From Hippasteria phrygiana (taxonomy: Eukaryota; Echinodermata; Asteroidea; Valvatida; Goniasteridae): 64,000 nucleotides of DNA. The notes under the pieces are model-generated. The model ran no database searches and was not told where the DNA came from. It saw only the letters and a program-made list of their open reading frames with translations. The translations under genes were made by a program, and so were the position numbers. The stretch is from positions 62,001 through 126,000 of the forward strand of contig JAZGUH010000104.1 in NCBI GenBank assembly GCA_037893225.1, in the 5' to 3' direction. Below, in pieces: positions 10,445-22,019 of the stretch. Numbering within the stretch: the first letter of the stretch is position 1; each line of letters opens with the position of its first letter.

Positions 10445-11429
10445 GGATTCCAAGGACAAATCCTGGGTACTCCCCAGACGAATTTTAAAGGCCTTATGAT
10501 CAGGATGACGAAATCACTGGAAAAAAACTCCTACAGAAAGAAAAAAAAGTATTATAAATCTGATTAAGATAATTTTGGCAGCCATTTTAGATTTTGGCGG
10601 CCATCTTGGATTTGAGGCCAAATTCTGGGTGGCTCTGGAGCTAAATTCAATGGGTGTAGATTCAGGATGACAGAACCACTGAAAAAACGTTGATATTAAA
10701 CGTAATTAGCAGTACATATCTAATTTAGGTAATTTTGGCGGCCATTTTGGCGGCCATCTTGGATTCAAGGACAAATCCTGGGTACTCCCCAGACTAATTT
10801 CAAAGGCCTTATGATCAGGATGACGGAATCACTGAAAAAAAACTCCTACAGAAAAAAACCAAGTAGTATAAATCTGATTAAGATAATTTTGGCAGCCATT
10901 TTAGATTTTGGCGGCCATCTTGGATTTGAGGCCAAATTCTGGGTGGCTCTGGAGCTAAATTCAATGGGTGCAGATTCAGAATGACAGAACCACTGAAAAA
11001 AACGTTGATATTAAACGTAATTAGCAGTATATATCTAATTTAGGTAATTTTGGCGGCCATTTTGGATTTTGGCGGCCATTTTGAATTAGGGGCAAAAATC
11101 AGGGTGGCCCCCAAGCTAATTTCAAATGGTTGAGGTTCAGGATGATGAAACCGTTGAGAAAACCTTGACAGGAAAAAACGGCAGTTTTTCCTGGTCTGGG
11201 CCCTGTCTATTTCTTTTGAAGTACATGTGATTACTGCACCAAAAATCTGATAATTATGGCAGACATGTACATGTAGATCTATAAACTGTTCATGTACAGT
11301 AGTTTTGCATGCACTGGTATAGGGTACAATGCACATCATGTACCATATGTTTATGCTGGTATGCATAAGATGGTACAAAAAAGACATCCATCTTGACATC
11401 CAACATGTAACGGATAGCGGCACGCGGTA

Positions 11430-12480
11430 TTCGGTATAATGCTTGTGGAGAACAAATATTTGGTCTCAACAGTAAAGTAAATAAATATGACAGTTCTATC
11501 CGAGTAGTTGGACTCTTGAGAATGCCCTATTTGTCTTCCGCTCTGCCGAGATCAACTACAAATTAGATTGCAAAAGAGGGTCCCTCTCCCCCCCCCCCCC
11601 CCCCCAAGCAGAAGAACATGAGAAAAAAGAAAAAAAGCTTGCGTATATTTCATGCGCCATTGTTCTCATTAGGCTTGCAAATTGACTTAGGTTTCCCCCC
11701 CCCCCCCTGCCTCCTTCCCTGTGTTCTCTGATTCAAGATGTCTGACAGAGGAGCCACAGGGCCTTGGTAACCCTCCCTCAAGAATAGATACAGGCAGCAA
11801 TAATTGGGGCGATGGTTACCGTGATTTCCCTAGTGGCCGGCAATGGCAATAGGCACCCGCTCGACTCTGCTGGCACACAGATGGGGGGAATCTGAGGGAG
11901 GAGAGCCGAAACACGCTGTCCGAGCTTGATCGGTAGGAATGAGAAAAATCCGCCGGTGCCCTGCTCAATCGCCGTCGGCTATTGTTGGAGCGTTAGCATC
12001 GCACAAGCTCCAATGGCATCAATTTTTATGTAGGTCACGAGCTGTGGCCACAAGATGCAAATTAATTTCTTCTAAAGAGCCTCTCCACCCCCCCCCCCTT
12101 TTTTTAAATGAGTGACTGAAATTTGCCGCTTCCTTTCTATCGATTTGAGTGGCACCTAGAAAATGAAACTGCATAATAAGAAGCAATTTGTAGGAATTTG
12201 GAGTCGCCTCGCTTCAGATTTCTTTCATAATGCCGGAGCTCATTCTAAGAAATTCAAAGAATTTGTTTGGTTCATAATGCAATGCACTTTGATAATGGCT
12301 GCTTCTTGTGTAGGATACAAAGAGGCATGTCTAAGAAGCTTAATTGCTAGAAACTCCGATGTTAAAATTAAATTAGAAATTTGTTTACACGGCTCCTGTT
12401 TGGACCTTTCCTCTCCTGTATGCCACTGCATACGCACTTACACTATGAACCTCTTGGATGTGATTTCCTATTCAGAATGG
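11430..12480. other. repeat-poor block; candidate conserved non-coding sequence
   Basis: Apart from C runs at 11588-11605 (18), about 11695-11707 (13) and about 12088 (11), this region lacks recognised repeats and differs from its surroundings in GC content. It contains octamer/homeodomain-like words such as ATGCAAATTAATTT near 12055. The 151-codon frame 12163-12618 runs into a MITE, has no recognisable domain and is not supported as a gene. Confidence 0.3.
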
Positions 12481-12508
12481 ACAGGAGGATTTAGAGAATG
12501 TGATTTTA

Positions 12509-12690
12509 ACAACGAGGGTCCAAAATCACATCCAGAGTCCAGAATCACAATGCGGTTTAAGCTGTTAAACCCAGAAGTCACAATGTACTCTTTGTCAGGG
12601 TGGGATAATACAATGTAGTTCACAGGCTTCAGATGTGATTTTAAATACATGTGTGTAGAGTAGGATGTGATTTTGGACCCTCATTGTTGT
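12509..12690. mobile_element. 182-bp MITE with about 25-bp terminal inverted repeats
   Basis: The left end ACAACGAGGGTCCAAAATCA is mirrored by the right end TGATTTTGGACCCTCATTGTTGT, apart from a small indel, and the pairing continues through CACATCC / GGATGTG. The interior repeats AATCACA/GTCACAATG words. The element sits next to a poly-T/TTTGA run of a retroposon. Superfamily unknown. Confidence 0.65.
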
Positions 12691-12692
12691 CC

Positions 12693-12860
12693 ATTTTTGA
12701 TTTGATTTGATTTGATTTATTTCCATTCATCACAACAAGTGAAAAAGAAGCAAATAAATAGCACAATACACAGGGTGATGCATGGAGGATACCTGGCAGA
12801 AGCATAGGCTTATACGAGGCCAGGCTCCTTTACAAATAATTAAATGTTACTTTCTAAATA
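12693..12860 (-). mobile_element. probable retroposon 3' end (minus strand)
   Basis: It starts with a TTGAT-type microsatellite (TTTTTGATTTGATTTGATTT, then TATTTCC), which read on the minus strand is an AAATC tail. It continues into a GC-richer body (GGGTGATGCATGGAGG ... GAGGCCAGGCTCC). That layout is typical of SINE or LINE 3' ends inserted in reverse. No internal coding or tRNA-like part was seen. Confidence 0.4.
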
Positions 12861-12913
12861 TATATAAATAATTTTATTAAGGAAAAAGTTTCAGGAAAAA
12901 AAATGTCAATAAC

Positions 12914-12946
12914 ATGTCATGTCATGTCATGTCATGTCATGTCATT
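12914..12946. repeat. ATGTC pentanucleotide microsatellite
   Basis: CATGT/ATGTC pentamers repeat about six times without interruption. Confidence 0.8.
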
Positions 12947-13089
12947 TTAAATCACATCCAAGGGATTCACAGTGTTAGTGGACCCACACCTGAATTTCTT
13001 GTTAATAAACAAAAGCGTCTTGAACAAAGAACTTATTAAAATCCGTACTTTATTTATGATACATGTCGTTTCACTTCCTAGTTGAAAAA

Positions 13090-13770
13090 CATCCTTTTTG
13101 ACAGTGTTACATGTTTACTATGTGATACAGGTGCAGTGTGTCTGTCCGAGTTATATGCTACAAACAAAGCTCAGGTTACACCTACATAGTACATACATTG
13201 TACATGTATGTAAGTTGTATATGATACAGGATTGTGTAAAATATTATTAAATATCACTCGTGTTTCATATGTATTTAAAAAAAATGAAAGGTGCTTCTGG
13301 TTGCATTGTTACATGTACATCCTTTTTGACAGCGTTACATGTTTACTATGTGATACAGGTGCAGTATGTCTGTCCCGAGTTATGATACGCTACAAACAAA
13401 GCTCAGGTTACACCTACATACATTGTACATAGTATGTAAGTTGTATATGATACAGGATTGTGTAAAATATTATTAAATATCACTCGTGTTTCATATGTAT
13501 TTAAAAAAAAATGAAAGGTGCTTCTGGTTGCATTGTTACATGTACATCCTTTTTGACAGTGTTACATGTTTACTATGTGATACAGGTGCAGTATGTCTGT
13601 CCGAGTTATGATACGCTACAAACAAAGCTCAGGTTACACCTACATACATTGTACATAGTATGTAAGTTGTATATGATACAGGATTGTGTAAAATATTATT
13701 AAATATCACTGGTGTTTCATATGTATTTAAAAAAAATGAAAGGTGCTTCTGGTTGCATTGTTACATGTAC
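13090..13770. repeat. tandem repeat, three copies of a ~228-bp unit
   Basis: Units begin at CATCCTTTTTGACAG near 13090, 13318 and 13545. Each runs through GATACAGGTGCAGT, GCTCAGGTTACACC and GGTGCTTCTGGTTGCATTG. Copies differ by only a few substitutions and small indels, so the duplication is recent or homogenised. The 63- and 66-codon frames inside are repeat artefacts. Confidence 0.9.
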
Positions 13771-13917
13771 AGAGTATACAAAAATGTACATTGCTATTGT
13801 ACAGATAACATACACTTTCTCGAGTAGAATCCAAGCAACATGTACATGATACTGTCTGTGCTCTTTTAATAACAAATTCAATTTTGTTTCTGCGTATTTA
13901 AAAAAAAATGTTTTAGT

Positions 13918-13988
13918 TTAACTCTAACCCCTTGGAGTGCATGCAAAAATCATATTAAAATTGGAGGATTTGGGACTGTTGAGGTTAA
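13918..13988 (+). mobile_element. 71-bp TTAA-flanked mini-MITE (copy 1)
   Basis: It begins TTAACTCTAACCCC and ends GTTGAGGTTAA, with TTAA at both edges. It matches the inverse of 22904-22973 along its length (landmarks GTGCATGCAAAA and GGAGGATTTGGGAC). TTAA edges with C-rich ends are the hallmark of piggyBac-type targets. Confidence 0.65.
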
Positions 13989-14439
13989 CAAAACCCCAGC
14001 TTTTTCTGTTTAGGGCATCTGCAACACTCAAAGTAGTTTATTCTTGTGTGCTTTCACGAATGTAATGCACCCATATTGTCGGGTGTTCAAATAATTCAAC
14101 ATTATTACTCGATAACAAACTGGGTGTTTTTTTTTTCCCTTAAGTATCTCATTCAAAAGTGCATAATTTTTGTATTGCAAGAAAAATAATTTAAAAAACA
14201 ACAAATTGGGCCGAGTGTGAAACTTGAAAAAAAATGCACGGACAATAATCTTTAAATGTTTTAAGATAAAAACATGGTTTAAGAAAAGAATGGGAAAATA
14301 TTTTTTTTTGCTGTTTTTCCGTTTCTGCCTACAGGTTCAATTGGCCTGTCGCATACTATGTACCTCCTTAGATAACTCTGCAAAATGTGTGCAGTAAATT
14401 TTTGTTTGTCTAATATTTAAAGGTAGTACATGTATGTAC

Positions 14440-14735
14440 ATGATTTGCTTTTGCTGTAATTTTCAAAAATAAATGCTTTTGGGGGTTAGTACTGTAACAC
14501 TGACCTGTTTGAAGTTTTGTGTGCATAGATGCTGGGAAAGCAGAACAAATTATGTTCTAGTAGTCTGGTTCCCTGACCATACCGTAGATAAAACGGGGCA
14601 CTTTATAGACGTTAGGTTGGGGAACTAGACTATTTCCATTTTTCTTTAAAAAAGACAGCACCCCAGGTGCCATGATTTCACAGAATGCTTAAGACTGCTA
14701 TTTACTTACAGTCCAGTACGGTATTTCGTAATAAT
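14440..14735 (+). repeat. dispersed repeat family R (copy 1)
   Basis: Shared with 30783-31015 (landmarks TTTGCTTTTGCTGT, GGGTTAGTA, CTGTAACACTG, GTCTGGTTC) and, for its distal part, with 32868-32970 (CAGGTGCCAT, ATTAAGACTGCTATT-like, GGTATTTCGTAA). The three copies define an interspersed family of at least 290 bp. Confidence 0.65.
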
Positions 14736-14959
14736 TCAGTAGTTTTGTTTTTTGATGTTTGCAAAGGGTGTATGCTACATTTAACACGCTCCTTGTTGAC
14801 ATTATTTCACAAGCTGTGTCGGCATGATTCCACCGCCGTAGATCAATTAAGAACAATGCACGCTGATGTTGATGTTCATGTTGTGAAAATGTCCAAGTTC
14901 AATGCCATTTCTCAGCATGTGATCCTACAGCAGACATCTGATGCATAAATCAACTGGCT

Positions 14960-16275
14960 GCTTCCCCAGGGGTGCATCGTGTATTAGGTAATACTATATG
15001 TATGTTATACTCTGATGACGGCATGATATGTGGTACTGACAGCAGAGATTAGCTCTCCCCTGGGTTGTTGTACAGGCCATGTACAATGTACATGGGAGGC
15101 CAACAACAATTTGTGTGGTGTCTTTTTTCAGAACAAGAGAGCTTTTCTATTTTTAATTTTTTAGATCCTTACAGGCAGTGATTTTTTTCCCCAGACCATA
15201 TTCACTATGAGAGCTGCAAGACAAGTTCTAAGACGTCGGGGAACCGGTTCCTGATTATGGAATCGAGTACCCGTAACCGAAATAACATTACTTATTAATG
15301 TTTCGGACAATGAAACATTTTTGAATGTCATCCATGGGGAATTTACAAAATTAAAACCAGGGTACATGGAAAAACAAAACAGATTAACGTTTATGATCCT
15401 TACGAAAATGGAATATATACACCGTAAAGCTATAAATCTCACTGTACAAACTTGCATCCTGCTGCATTGATGTATGACGGGAAACAAAAATACTTACAGG
15501 CAATATTTTCCAAAATGGCGGTCTCCCTGTTTTCAAGATTGCCTCTGCCAACCACAGAGTCAACAAAATTGATTTGGAACATAAAGTAGATTGACTGGAA
15601 GTATTTCCTCTGTATTTTTTAGAAAAAGCCAAAAAGAAGTGAAAAAGGACAGCCATGAAAAATGAAGGCAGGATGCTGAACTTTTGTTTGCCTTAAATTT
15701 TGCCCAATGTACGTTCTCGGGAGAGCCTCGGAACCAGCATGCTGTCAGCAGGATCATATTCTCTCCCCAGTCATTCTGAGATGTCTCCACTCCAGCCTGA
15801 TTGATTCCGAGTCCGATAAGTGCAGACATTGAGCCGCATGAATATGCTATTTTCTTTTTTATAAATCCCTGTAATGCTACCCTGCAGTCACATAAGTATT
15901 CCGTCCTTCATCATAAAAAGATATATATACATAAATATGCCGCTGGCAGAACATAACAAATTGCATACAAATGTATGTATGGAATACTAAATTGGAATCT
16001 GCAGAGTTTTGATGGAGAATTAGAATGTAATCCTCCCATGAACTTTTTATGTACATAGAATACAATGTACATAAATTGCTTTCAGGATAATTGGAAAAGC
16101 AGCAGTATTATCATTAGTATTTATTTCTTGTACGGAAACCAAGAATTCCTCAAAGCACATATCGCAACGTAGCTCGGAATCCTGAAGAAACCTATGAAGA
16201 GAAGTCGAGGAAAAACTAGAATACTATTCTGGGGAAACCTACAGGCAGGCACAGACTAAAACATAATCCACAAGT
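14960..16275. other. no gene seen
   Basis: Overlapping minus-strand frames of 90-108 codons occur between 15161 and 15829, but none shows a domain, splice context or codon bias. No repeat could be assigned either. Confidence 0.4.
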
Positions 16276-16277
16276 CA

Positions 16278-16330
16278 GCCCCGGGTGGGATTCGAACCCG
16301 GGTCCCAGCGATGGAAGGCGAGGTACATGT
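16278..16330 (-). mobile_element. tRNA-like B-box fragment (minus strand)
   Basis: GGATTCGAACCCGGGTCC reads on the minus strand as GGACCCGGGTTCGAATCC, a perfect tRNA T-arm/B-box sequence. The expected A box on the other side is missing, because the TTAA-flanked MITE at 16346 follows closely. It is a half tRNA or SINE head. Confidence 0.45.
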
Positions 16331-16345
16331 ACAAATTATCTTGCT

Positions 16346-16565
16346 TTAACCCTAACTACCCCAAGCCTTGCAAACTCCAACAGCAGGTTTTGTCAAGTTT
16401 TGATGAGTTCAGTACTGCAGGGCCTTGGCACCATTACTTTACATGGAGCTATGATGCCCCAATTTGTCTAAGTCCAAAGAATGTGCCATAGGTACACTGC
16501 AGAGTGTTGGATTTTGACAGGTTGAGGAAGCCTCCTAGTACAAATGCCTAGGGGGTTAGGGTTAA
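16346..16565. mobile_element. 220-bp TTAA-flanked MITE (full-length copy)
   Basis: It begins TTAACCCTAACTACCCC and ends GGGGGTTAGGGTTAA, so TTAA plus about 14 bp are inverted at the ends. A second, 3'-incomplete copy starts at TTAA 28687, and a truncated one lies at about 20881-21010. TTAA targets followed by CCC fit a non-autonomous piggyBac-like element. This explains the scattered GGGTTAGGGTT words in the window, which are not telomeric. Confidence 0.75.
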
Positions 16566-16569
16566 GTAT

Positions 16570-17440
16570 TGACCTTCACATTTCTGGTAGTTTTTCAGGT
16601 GTGTTTACTGAATCTGCATTGAAAAGACCTTTAGTATCTTTTTTGACCAGCATGTATTGCTATTTTGGGGGGCAGTAAGAATTGCAAAAAAACATTGCAA
16701 TGTAATGTTAATCGGGGCTTAGAGGAGAAAGAGATGCATGTATTTACTGGAAATTAGCGAGAACCCGACGCCCAAGTACATGTAAGTTGACGGTATGCTC
16801 ATGAATGCAGTAAATCTACTCGCACATACAGTTACACAAATTTCCAATTTGAAATAAAAATTTGGTCGCCCAAGTATTTTTTTCACCCGACAGTGGATCA
16901 GGTTGCCTTTTTTTGTCCAGTTCTTATCAAATTTGCACTCACCGGAGGTTTCAAATTAGGTTTTGCACAAATAGCTTTTGCCGGCGCGTGCATTTATTCC
17001 ACCATTCCTTCTTTTTCAAATACAAAAGCCTTTAGTTACTATGAAGGATGCTTGCTTACAAAACCTCTCTGACCCTTGGTATTTCTCGCCAATTTTCTCT
17101 CCCAGCATGTTTCTGGGGAATTGTATTTTTGTTCTGAATTGATGTAGAGGGAAGCGAGGGGCTCTCCAGAGAGTGGCGAAGACAGGAGAGCCGCAATTTT
17201 CAAGACAATCAGGTTTTGAGTTGTAACAATTTGGATCTCCTCGGAAGAGCCTTGATGGATTTTAGGTATGAAGTAATGTACACATACATGTACAATATAC
17301 TGTGCGTTTACCATGTAGCTTTGAAACTGAACGTGTGAAGAAGGAAACAAAAGTAAACAAGTGCTCACTGATTAGAATTATTCGTCCCAAATTTTTGGAC
17401 TCCTTGGGGGCTAGTTGCAATTCCACATTCAATCCAATGT
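16570..17440. other. no gene seen
   Basis: The 109-codon minus-strand frame 17039-17368 has no recognisable domain. The remainder is AT-rich, unassigned sequence. Confidence 0.4.
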
Positions 17441-17442
17441 AA

Positions 17443-17565
17443 AGATTTATTTAATTTATTTATTGCGTTTCTTTACCCAGGGAATGCGCAAACAGTTAAA
17501 ACTGGTTTTCATTATGGCCCTCCATCCATTACAAACATAAGAAAATGAAATGCACATGAAAATGA
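17443..17565 (-). mobile_element. possible retroposon 3' end (minus strand)
   Basis: It opens with an AT-rich TTTATTTAATTTATTTATT stretch followed by a GC-richer body (CCCAGGGAATGCGCAAAC). This resembles the reversed 3' tail of a SINE or LINE. No second copy was seen, so the call is weak. Confidence 0.25.
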
Positions 17566-17569
17566 AATA

Positions 17570-17986
17570 CAGTGGAACGCCGCTCTAACGAACATCGCGG
17601 GATCCACAGATTTTGTTCGGTATAGCGATCGTTCGGTATAGCGATTTTCAGCCGCCAGTCCGCCAACATGGCGTCCGTTCTTTTAAATAGCACCCTCTTG
17701 CATCGTATTTGGAGTGCGCCCTCTTTTGATTGTAATTGAACATGTGCCGGCCATTATGTTTATACTTTCTAAGCCTTACCGAATTCTAAAGCAACAGTTG
17801 GCTTTTCCCTTCTATTTCTTCAACAGCCCAAATACCCAGTACATTTGTTTAATCCATTGCCTTTTTCTTTTTTTAACAACAATGTTTGGTAAGTTTTGTA
17901 CACAAAATTTGGGAGCCAAGGATGGTGTTCGGTATAGCCGAATGTTTGTTATAAATAGCAGTGTTCGTTATGGCGGCGTTCCACTG
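17570..17986. mobile_element. 417-bp pogo/mariner-type MITE
   Basis: The ends are CAGTGGAACGCCGC and its exact inverse GCGGCGTTCCACTG, flanked by TA on both sides (17568-17569 and 17987-17988). The adjoining TAACGAAC is also mirrored as GTTCGTTA. A TA target with CAGT(N)GAACNCCG...TAACGAAC ends is the usual pattern of pogo/Tigger-related elements. The interior holds TGTTCGGTATAGC words. The 91-codon frame inside has no transposase motif, so it is non-autonomous. Confidence 0.8.
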
Positions 17987-17989
17987 TAG

Positions 17990-20640
17990 TGCAGGATAAG
18001 AACAACCAAATGACACGTTAATGAAAGTAATTGAATTATGAATACCTTATCATTAGAGAAGCTAACAGAAGAATGGCAGTACATTCAAGTCGATTGAGGT
18101 ATAATGCATTCTTGTTTTTCAGTATTTGTCGATGGGTCGGAAATTTGATTCTCTAACGTGACGGTATCATTCCACAATGCAAAAGAAAGGGCTCTTTGGG
18201 GTGAGAGTATAGGAAGTCTGCCCAGCCAAAAAACTGTGCCCCAACAACGAGTCGGCTGACAGGAGAGAAGTGCTTGGGCTTATAAGTGCAGGGGACCCCC
18301 ACATTGATGGCTTGCCCATTGAGCGTTCCAAAACTGGAGAACATTCAGCGGGCGATTCAGCATGAATGGGGTCCGTTGCCTCATGCGCTGTACAATGGCA
18401 GCGGGATGGTTGGAGCAGGGGTCGCATTGTTGGCCACTTGAGTGGCCCATCCCGGCAGCATTGTGCGATGGGACATCATACCCCCAGCCTTTTATTCCGC
18501 ATCATGTAAAGGCTGCTTGAGGGGCTTTCTTTTTTTATTCAATCCCCAACTCTAGCTAACATGAATAGTACACATAAGGTCTGCAGAAACCAAAATTGGA
18601 AATATGCTTTTAAGGTTTCTGAAACCGTAACGGATAAGAAATGAAGATTTGTATGCGTTTTCATAATTTAGTAATTTATCGGCATTTGGGCAGAAAACAT
18701 AAAAACAACAACAAAAACACTTGGTGGACTTTTGTGACTTTTAGGGTCGGTCGCGGAGGGCAACAAAACTATTTTTTTGTTTTGGCCTTTATTTGATCAA
18801 ATGATTATCGGTTGTTTCTTCTGCAAAATTTGTTAACAAATATCTACAAGAAGATGACACGTGTCATTGTGGACTCCTTTCTCTCTCAAATACATCTCTC
18901 GGTGTCCATAGGCTATGTACGTGTGCATACATGCACACACACGTATTGTTTGAGGATTTGCCTATGATTGATGCAAATTAGCTTCTCGCACACCATGCCA
19001 TTGAACAAAAGCAGCTCCTCCTGTCATTCAGTCTCATATTGAGTAACATCAACCTCGGCACATTTTGAGCCCGAAGACTTAAGCGTGGCACCAGCATGGC
19101 GCATAGCCCCCAAGAAATCGGACAAGGCTCTCCTCCCATTTGTAAACGACACGTAGGCTGCTTTTCCTGTATGTACGTGCATCTTGTATGCAAATGTCAA
19201 GTACATGTACATGTAAGTTTTTTGTGGATAGCCTGCATATGGGATTTCGTGTATACTGTAACTGTACATGTTTGTCAAAAACTGTCCGATGATGCTATGT
19301 AATACATACGTGTACACATGTACCATCACTAAACACTTTTTTGTACATGTGCCTGTCAATTTATGATTTTCAGACAGAATTTTATGCTTCATTTATGTAG
19401 ATTGTTCCATCAAATTTATTCCCCGGATTTCAGACATGCACAAGGGCAGCTCTCAGTTTATACAATAATTCAGTATACATATGTACAGTTTGTTACATGA
19501 ACAAATGGCACTCCATACACTCTACAGGCAAAGTTCGGGTAATTTCTATTTTCAAAATATTATAATGGTGACACATGAATTTGATAGCGCCATTAGAAAG
19601 ATCTAAACAAGCTCCTTCTGTTGGTACATGTATTTTTAAGATCGTGTATGAATGGAGAAAAGCACAAGCACTTTGTTGAAACGTGGTGAATATATCTGTT
19701 GTTTGGATGCTCTGGTGTTTCCTTGTGGAGTAAACTCGACATTGGTAAGCAGCAGGGGTGCTGTGGCCTGTGGAGTAAACGGCATTGGCAAGGAAATTTA
19801 AAGGGCGAAGCCAATGCCTTTAAAATAAGAGAAAATTTCCCAAGAGAGGATTAGGCACCTATAATGATTAGCACTCAGATACTTGTTCATTGACACCAAG
19901 GCAATCATGAGGCCATGTCCCAAGTCCCGCACCCACTCAAATATGAGATCTTGTTTAAAACAAAAAAAGGAAGGAGAGAAAAAAATGTCTGCGGAACAAC
20001 CGTTCGCTTCTCGTCAGGTACTTGGCCCCGTCTGATTACATCCCGCGTCCATCCCGGTGGATCAACGACCTCGCACATTTCCTGTTAAGCACCGGAGGTA
20101 CGGGTCGATCCGTCGTTATCAAGATTGGTCATCTCCTCCATGGCTGAGATAGATCACGGGGCTCTCGCCCACTTTACTTTAGGCTTTCTTTATTTTTTAT
20201 ATTTTTCTCCATCTTCAGAATTCGGCTTGACGAATCTCTGACGTCAGTGTTAAATCACGTATCAATATCGCACTCGGATGCTGCATGTGCGGATGATATT
20301 GACCCAGTTGAAGTCCATGATGGGACTTGATAAGTTAATGCATGCCATTAATGGCCTCGCATGCATTCTGCATTATTGGGTGAAAAGGTGCTTTCATCAC
20401 TTCAATGTAACCAGTCACAACACAAGAAGATAACAAAATTAAAGACGAGCACCAAAGACATACTCCAAACACTTGGCGTTTGCATGGCAGAATAAATTTT
20501 GAAAGTGTTTGTCGTAGGGAACATGTATTTCCCACTCTACAAGTTTAGAAGGACGGCATATTTGGATAGTTTAAGAAAGAATTAACTTACTTGAATCCAT
20601 GAACCCATATCTTCCAAATCTGCCCAAAACATTTAAATAA
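17990..20640. other. no gene seen; includes repeat-poor, GC-shifted blocks
   Basis: No repeat or gene could be assigned. Blocks at about 18130-18500, 18960-19110 and 19980-20330 are GC-shifted, repeat-free and contain homeodomain/PBX-like words (for example TGATTGATGCAAATTAG near 18965), which makes them candidate conserved non-coding elements. This is inference without alignment. Confidence 0.3.
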
Positions 20641-20648
20641 AATTGAAA

Positions 20649-20880
20649 TCACCCAATACAAGACTGAAAGCCACTCTAGGTTAAAGGGCTACGATCAGAG
20701 GTGGTAGGGTTGGAGACATTTGGAATTGCCAACCCTGGCGCCTACCACCCTTAATGGTTTTCCTGGGCCCAGATCTAAATAGAGGATAATTCTTTTAGAA
20801 ATTCCAGAGAAATTATCCCAATTTAAAGACCTACATTGTATAGACCCAGGCGGGGTAACTTAACTCACCCCCCCCCCCCA
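20649..20880 (+). repeat. dispersed repeat family F (copy 2)
   Basis: It shares GAAAGCCACTCTAGG, GTGGTAGGGTTGG, CTGGGCCCAGATCTAAATAG and AGACCCAGGCGGGGTAAC with the copies at 6441 (inverted), 42563 and 48282. It ends in a 12-base C run. Confidence 0.7.
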
Positions 20881-21104
20881 TTTTGATGGATTCAGGACTG
20901 TAGAGCCTTGACACCATTACTTTACATGGGGATTTATTATCTAAAATTTTTAAGTACAAAATGTGTCACAGGTTTACTGCGCATTGTTGGAGTTTTGGAG
21001 ATTCAGGGTATTTACTAGAAAATACAGCCCGGAAGGGTCAATTATAAGCAGGTACATGTACAAGCACATTTTAAAACCCAGGAAAAGCAAATGATAAATA
21101 GGGC

Positions 21105-21362
21105 CGCCAGGTTGGCACAGTGGTTTTTTTTTTAACCTCGCCTTCCTCCCGGTTCGATTCCCGTCTCGGTGCACTATGTGGATTGGGTTTTCAGCCCCTT
21201 CCTGATTGCATGGATTTTCCTCGGGAATAATTGTCCTGGGGTTTTCCGCCTGCTACTAAAACTGAAATTTCTGTCGTCGTCTTCTTTCAATTCGAACTGA
21301 TCCAAGGCAGAACAGTGCTGATGCACTGATCAGGATAAAATAAAATAAAATAAAATAAAATG
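21105..21362 (+). mobile_element. tRNA-derived SINE with (TAAAA)n tail
   Basis: A tRNA-like head (GCCAGGTTGGCACAGTGG ... GGTTCGATTCCCGTCTCGG, 21109-21170) is followed by a body (GTGGATTGGGTTTTCAGCCC ... GGAATAATTGTCCTGGGG) and a simple TAAAA repeat tail at 21336-21361. Head, body and tail in this order are the classic SINE architecture. The body recurs at 53926-54045, so this is a family. Confidence 0.8.
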
Positions 21363-21583
21363 AAGTTAATATTCTCAAGCGGTTATTTGTAAAATGTGCA
21401 TGCTTTGACATACAATGTAGAAGGGTAGCACTGCACAGTGACATCTAATGTTGCACCGGTACATTAAAAAATAAGTGTGCAAGAAAAAACAAAAAAACGG
21501 ACTCTTGTACATGTTTGTTGATGAGAAGTGTGCATGATGGACATTCTCATATAATACAAGTGCATGTTGCATGCAGCCTTTCA

Positions 21584-21738
21584 TTAACCCTTTCAGCCCC
21601 GCATTGTTTATTGGCATGCAGCCTCTGGTGCCCACATTGTTAACGCACAAAGCACTTAACGGTCGACTTTAATCGCCATTGGGGCTGAAGCAAGGTATAG
21701 TGCACGGGCGACTATGCCATTGGGGCTGAAAGGGTTAA
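21584..21738. mobile_element. 155-bp TTAA-flanked MITE with perfect 17-bp ends
   Basis: TTAACCCTTTCAGCCCC at the left is an exact inverse of GGGGCTGAAAGGGTTAA at the right. TTAA at both edges and CCC-beginning termini match piggyBac-type elements. An internal CCATTGGGGCTGAA duplicates part of the terminus near 21675 and 21717. The small size means it is non-autonomous. Confidence 0.85.
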
Positions 21739-22019
21739 ACACCAAAAGAACTCGACCACCAGTCATGATTTCATGTCTTTAAAAACAAATTTCTGATACA
21801 TTTATTCAATATAGACTGACACTGTTACGTTTTCACAATAGTACATGTATGTTGATTCCCCAAACCTGCACTTCAATCTGTATGTATAATACAATATTCT
21901 TCTTGTAAAATTTATATTGTCGAAACTGAAAACGGGCCTTTCCTATTCTCTGGTCTTTGCACCTTTTTCCCCCACTCTGAAAAACCGAGAAAATGAAATG
22001 AAACTAAAAAACACCTGGC

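Larger units (their letters stand above)
7710..11209. mobile_element. giant imperfect inverted repeat (foldback) of about 3.5 kb
   Basis: The left end TAGACAGGGCCCAGACCAGG and right end CCTGGTCTGGGCCCTGTCTA are exact inverses. The inversion continues through the whole left arm (7710-9150) and right arm (9276-11209), leaving a spacer of about 125 bp. Each arm is built from alternating modules of roughly 170 bp that begin or end with AAATGGCCGCC or AAGATGGCCGCC words; the left arm has two module pairs and the right arm three. The innermost part of each arm encodes the same short protein start. The simplest reading is two copies of an element's 5' terminus joined convergently, as in snap-back elements. 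The TA at each edge may be the target or part of the repeat. The CAGGGCCC-type end resembles hAT termini, but no 8-bp target duplication was seen. Confidence 0.85.

Noticed and set aside
10217..10499. MAAK and AAIL repeat proteins on opposite strands
   Set aside because: Produced by a 12-bp tandem repeat with length divisible by three; open on both strands for that reason alone.
12163..12618. 151-codon + frame
   Set aside because: Its end lies within a MITE and no domain or splice context is visible; a chance frame in repeat-poor DNA is more likely.
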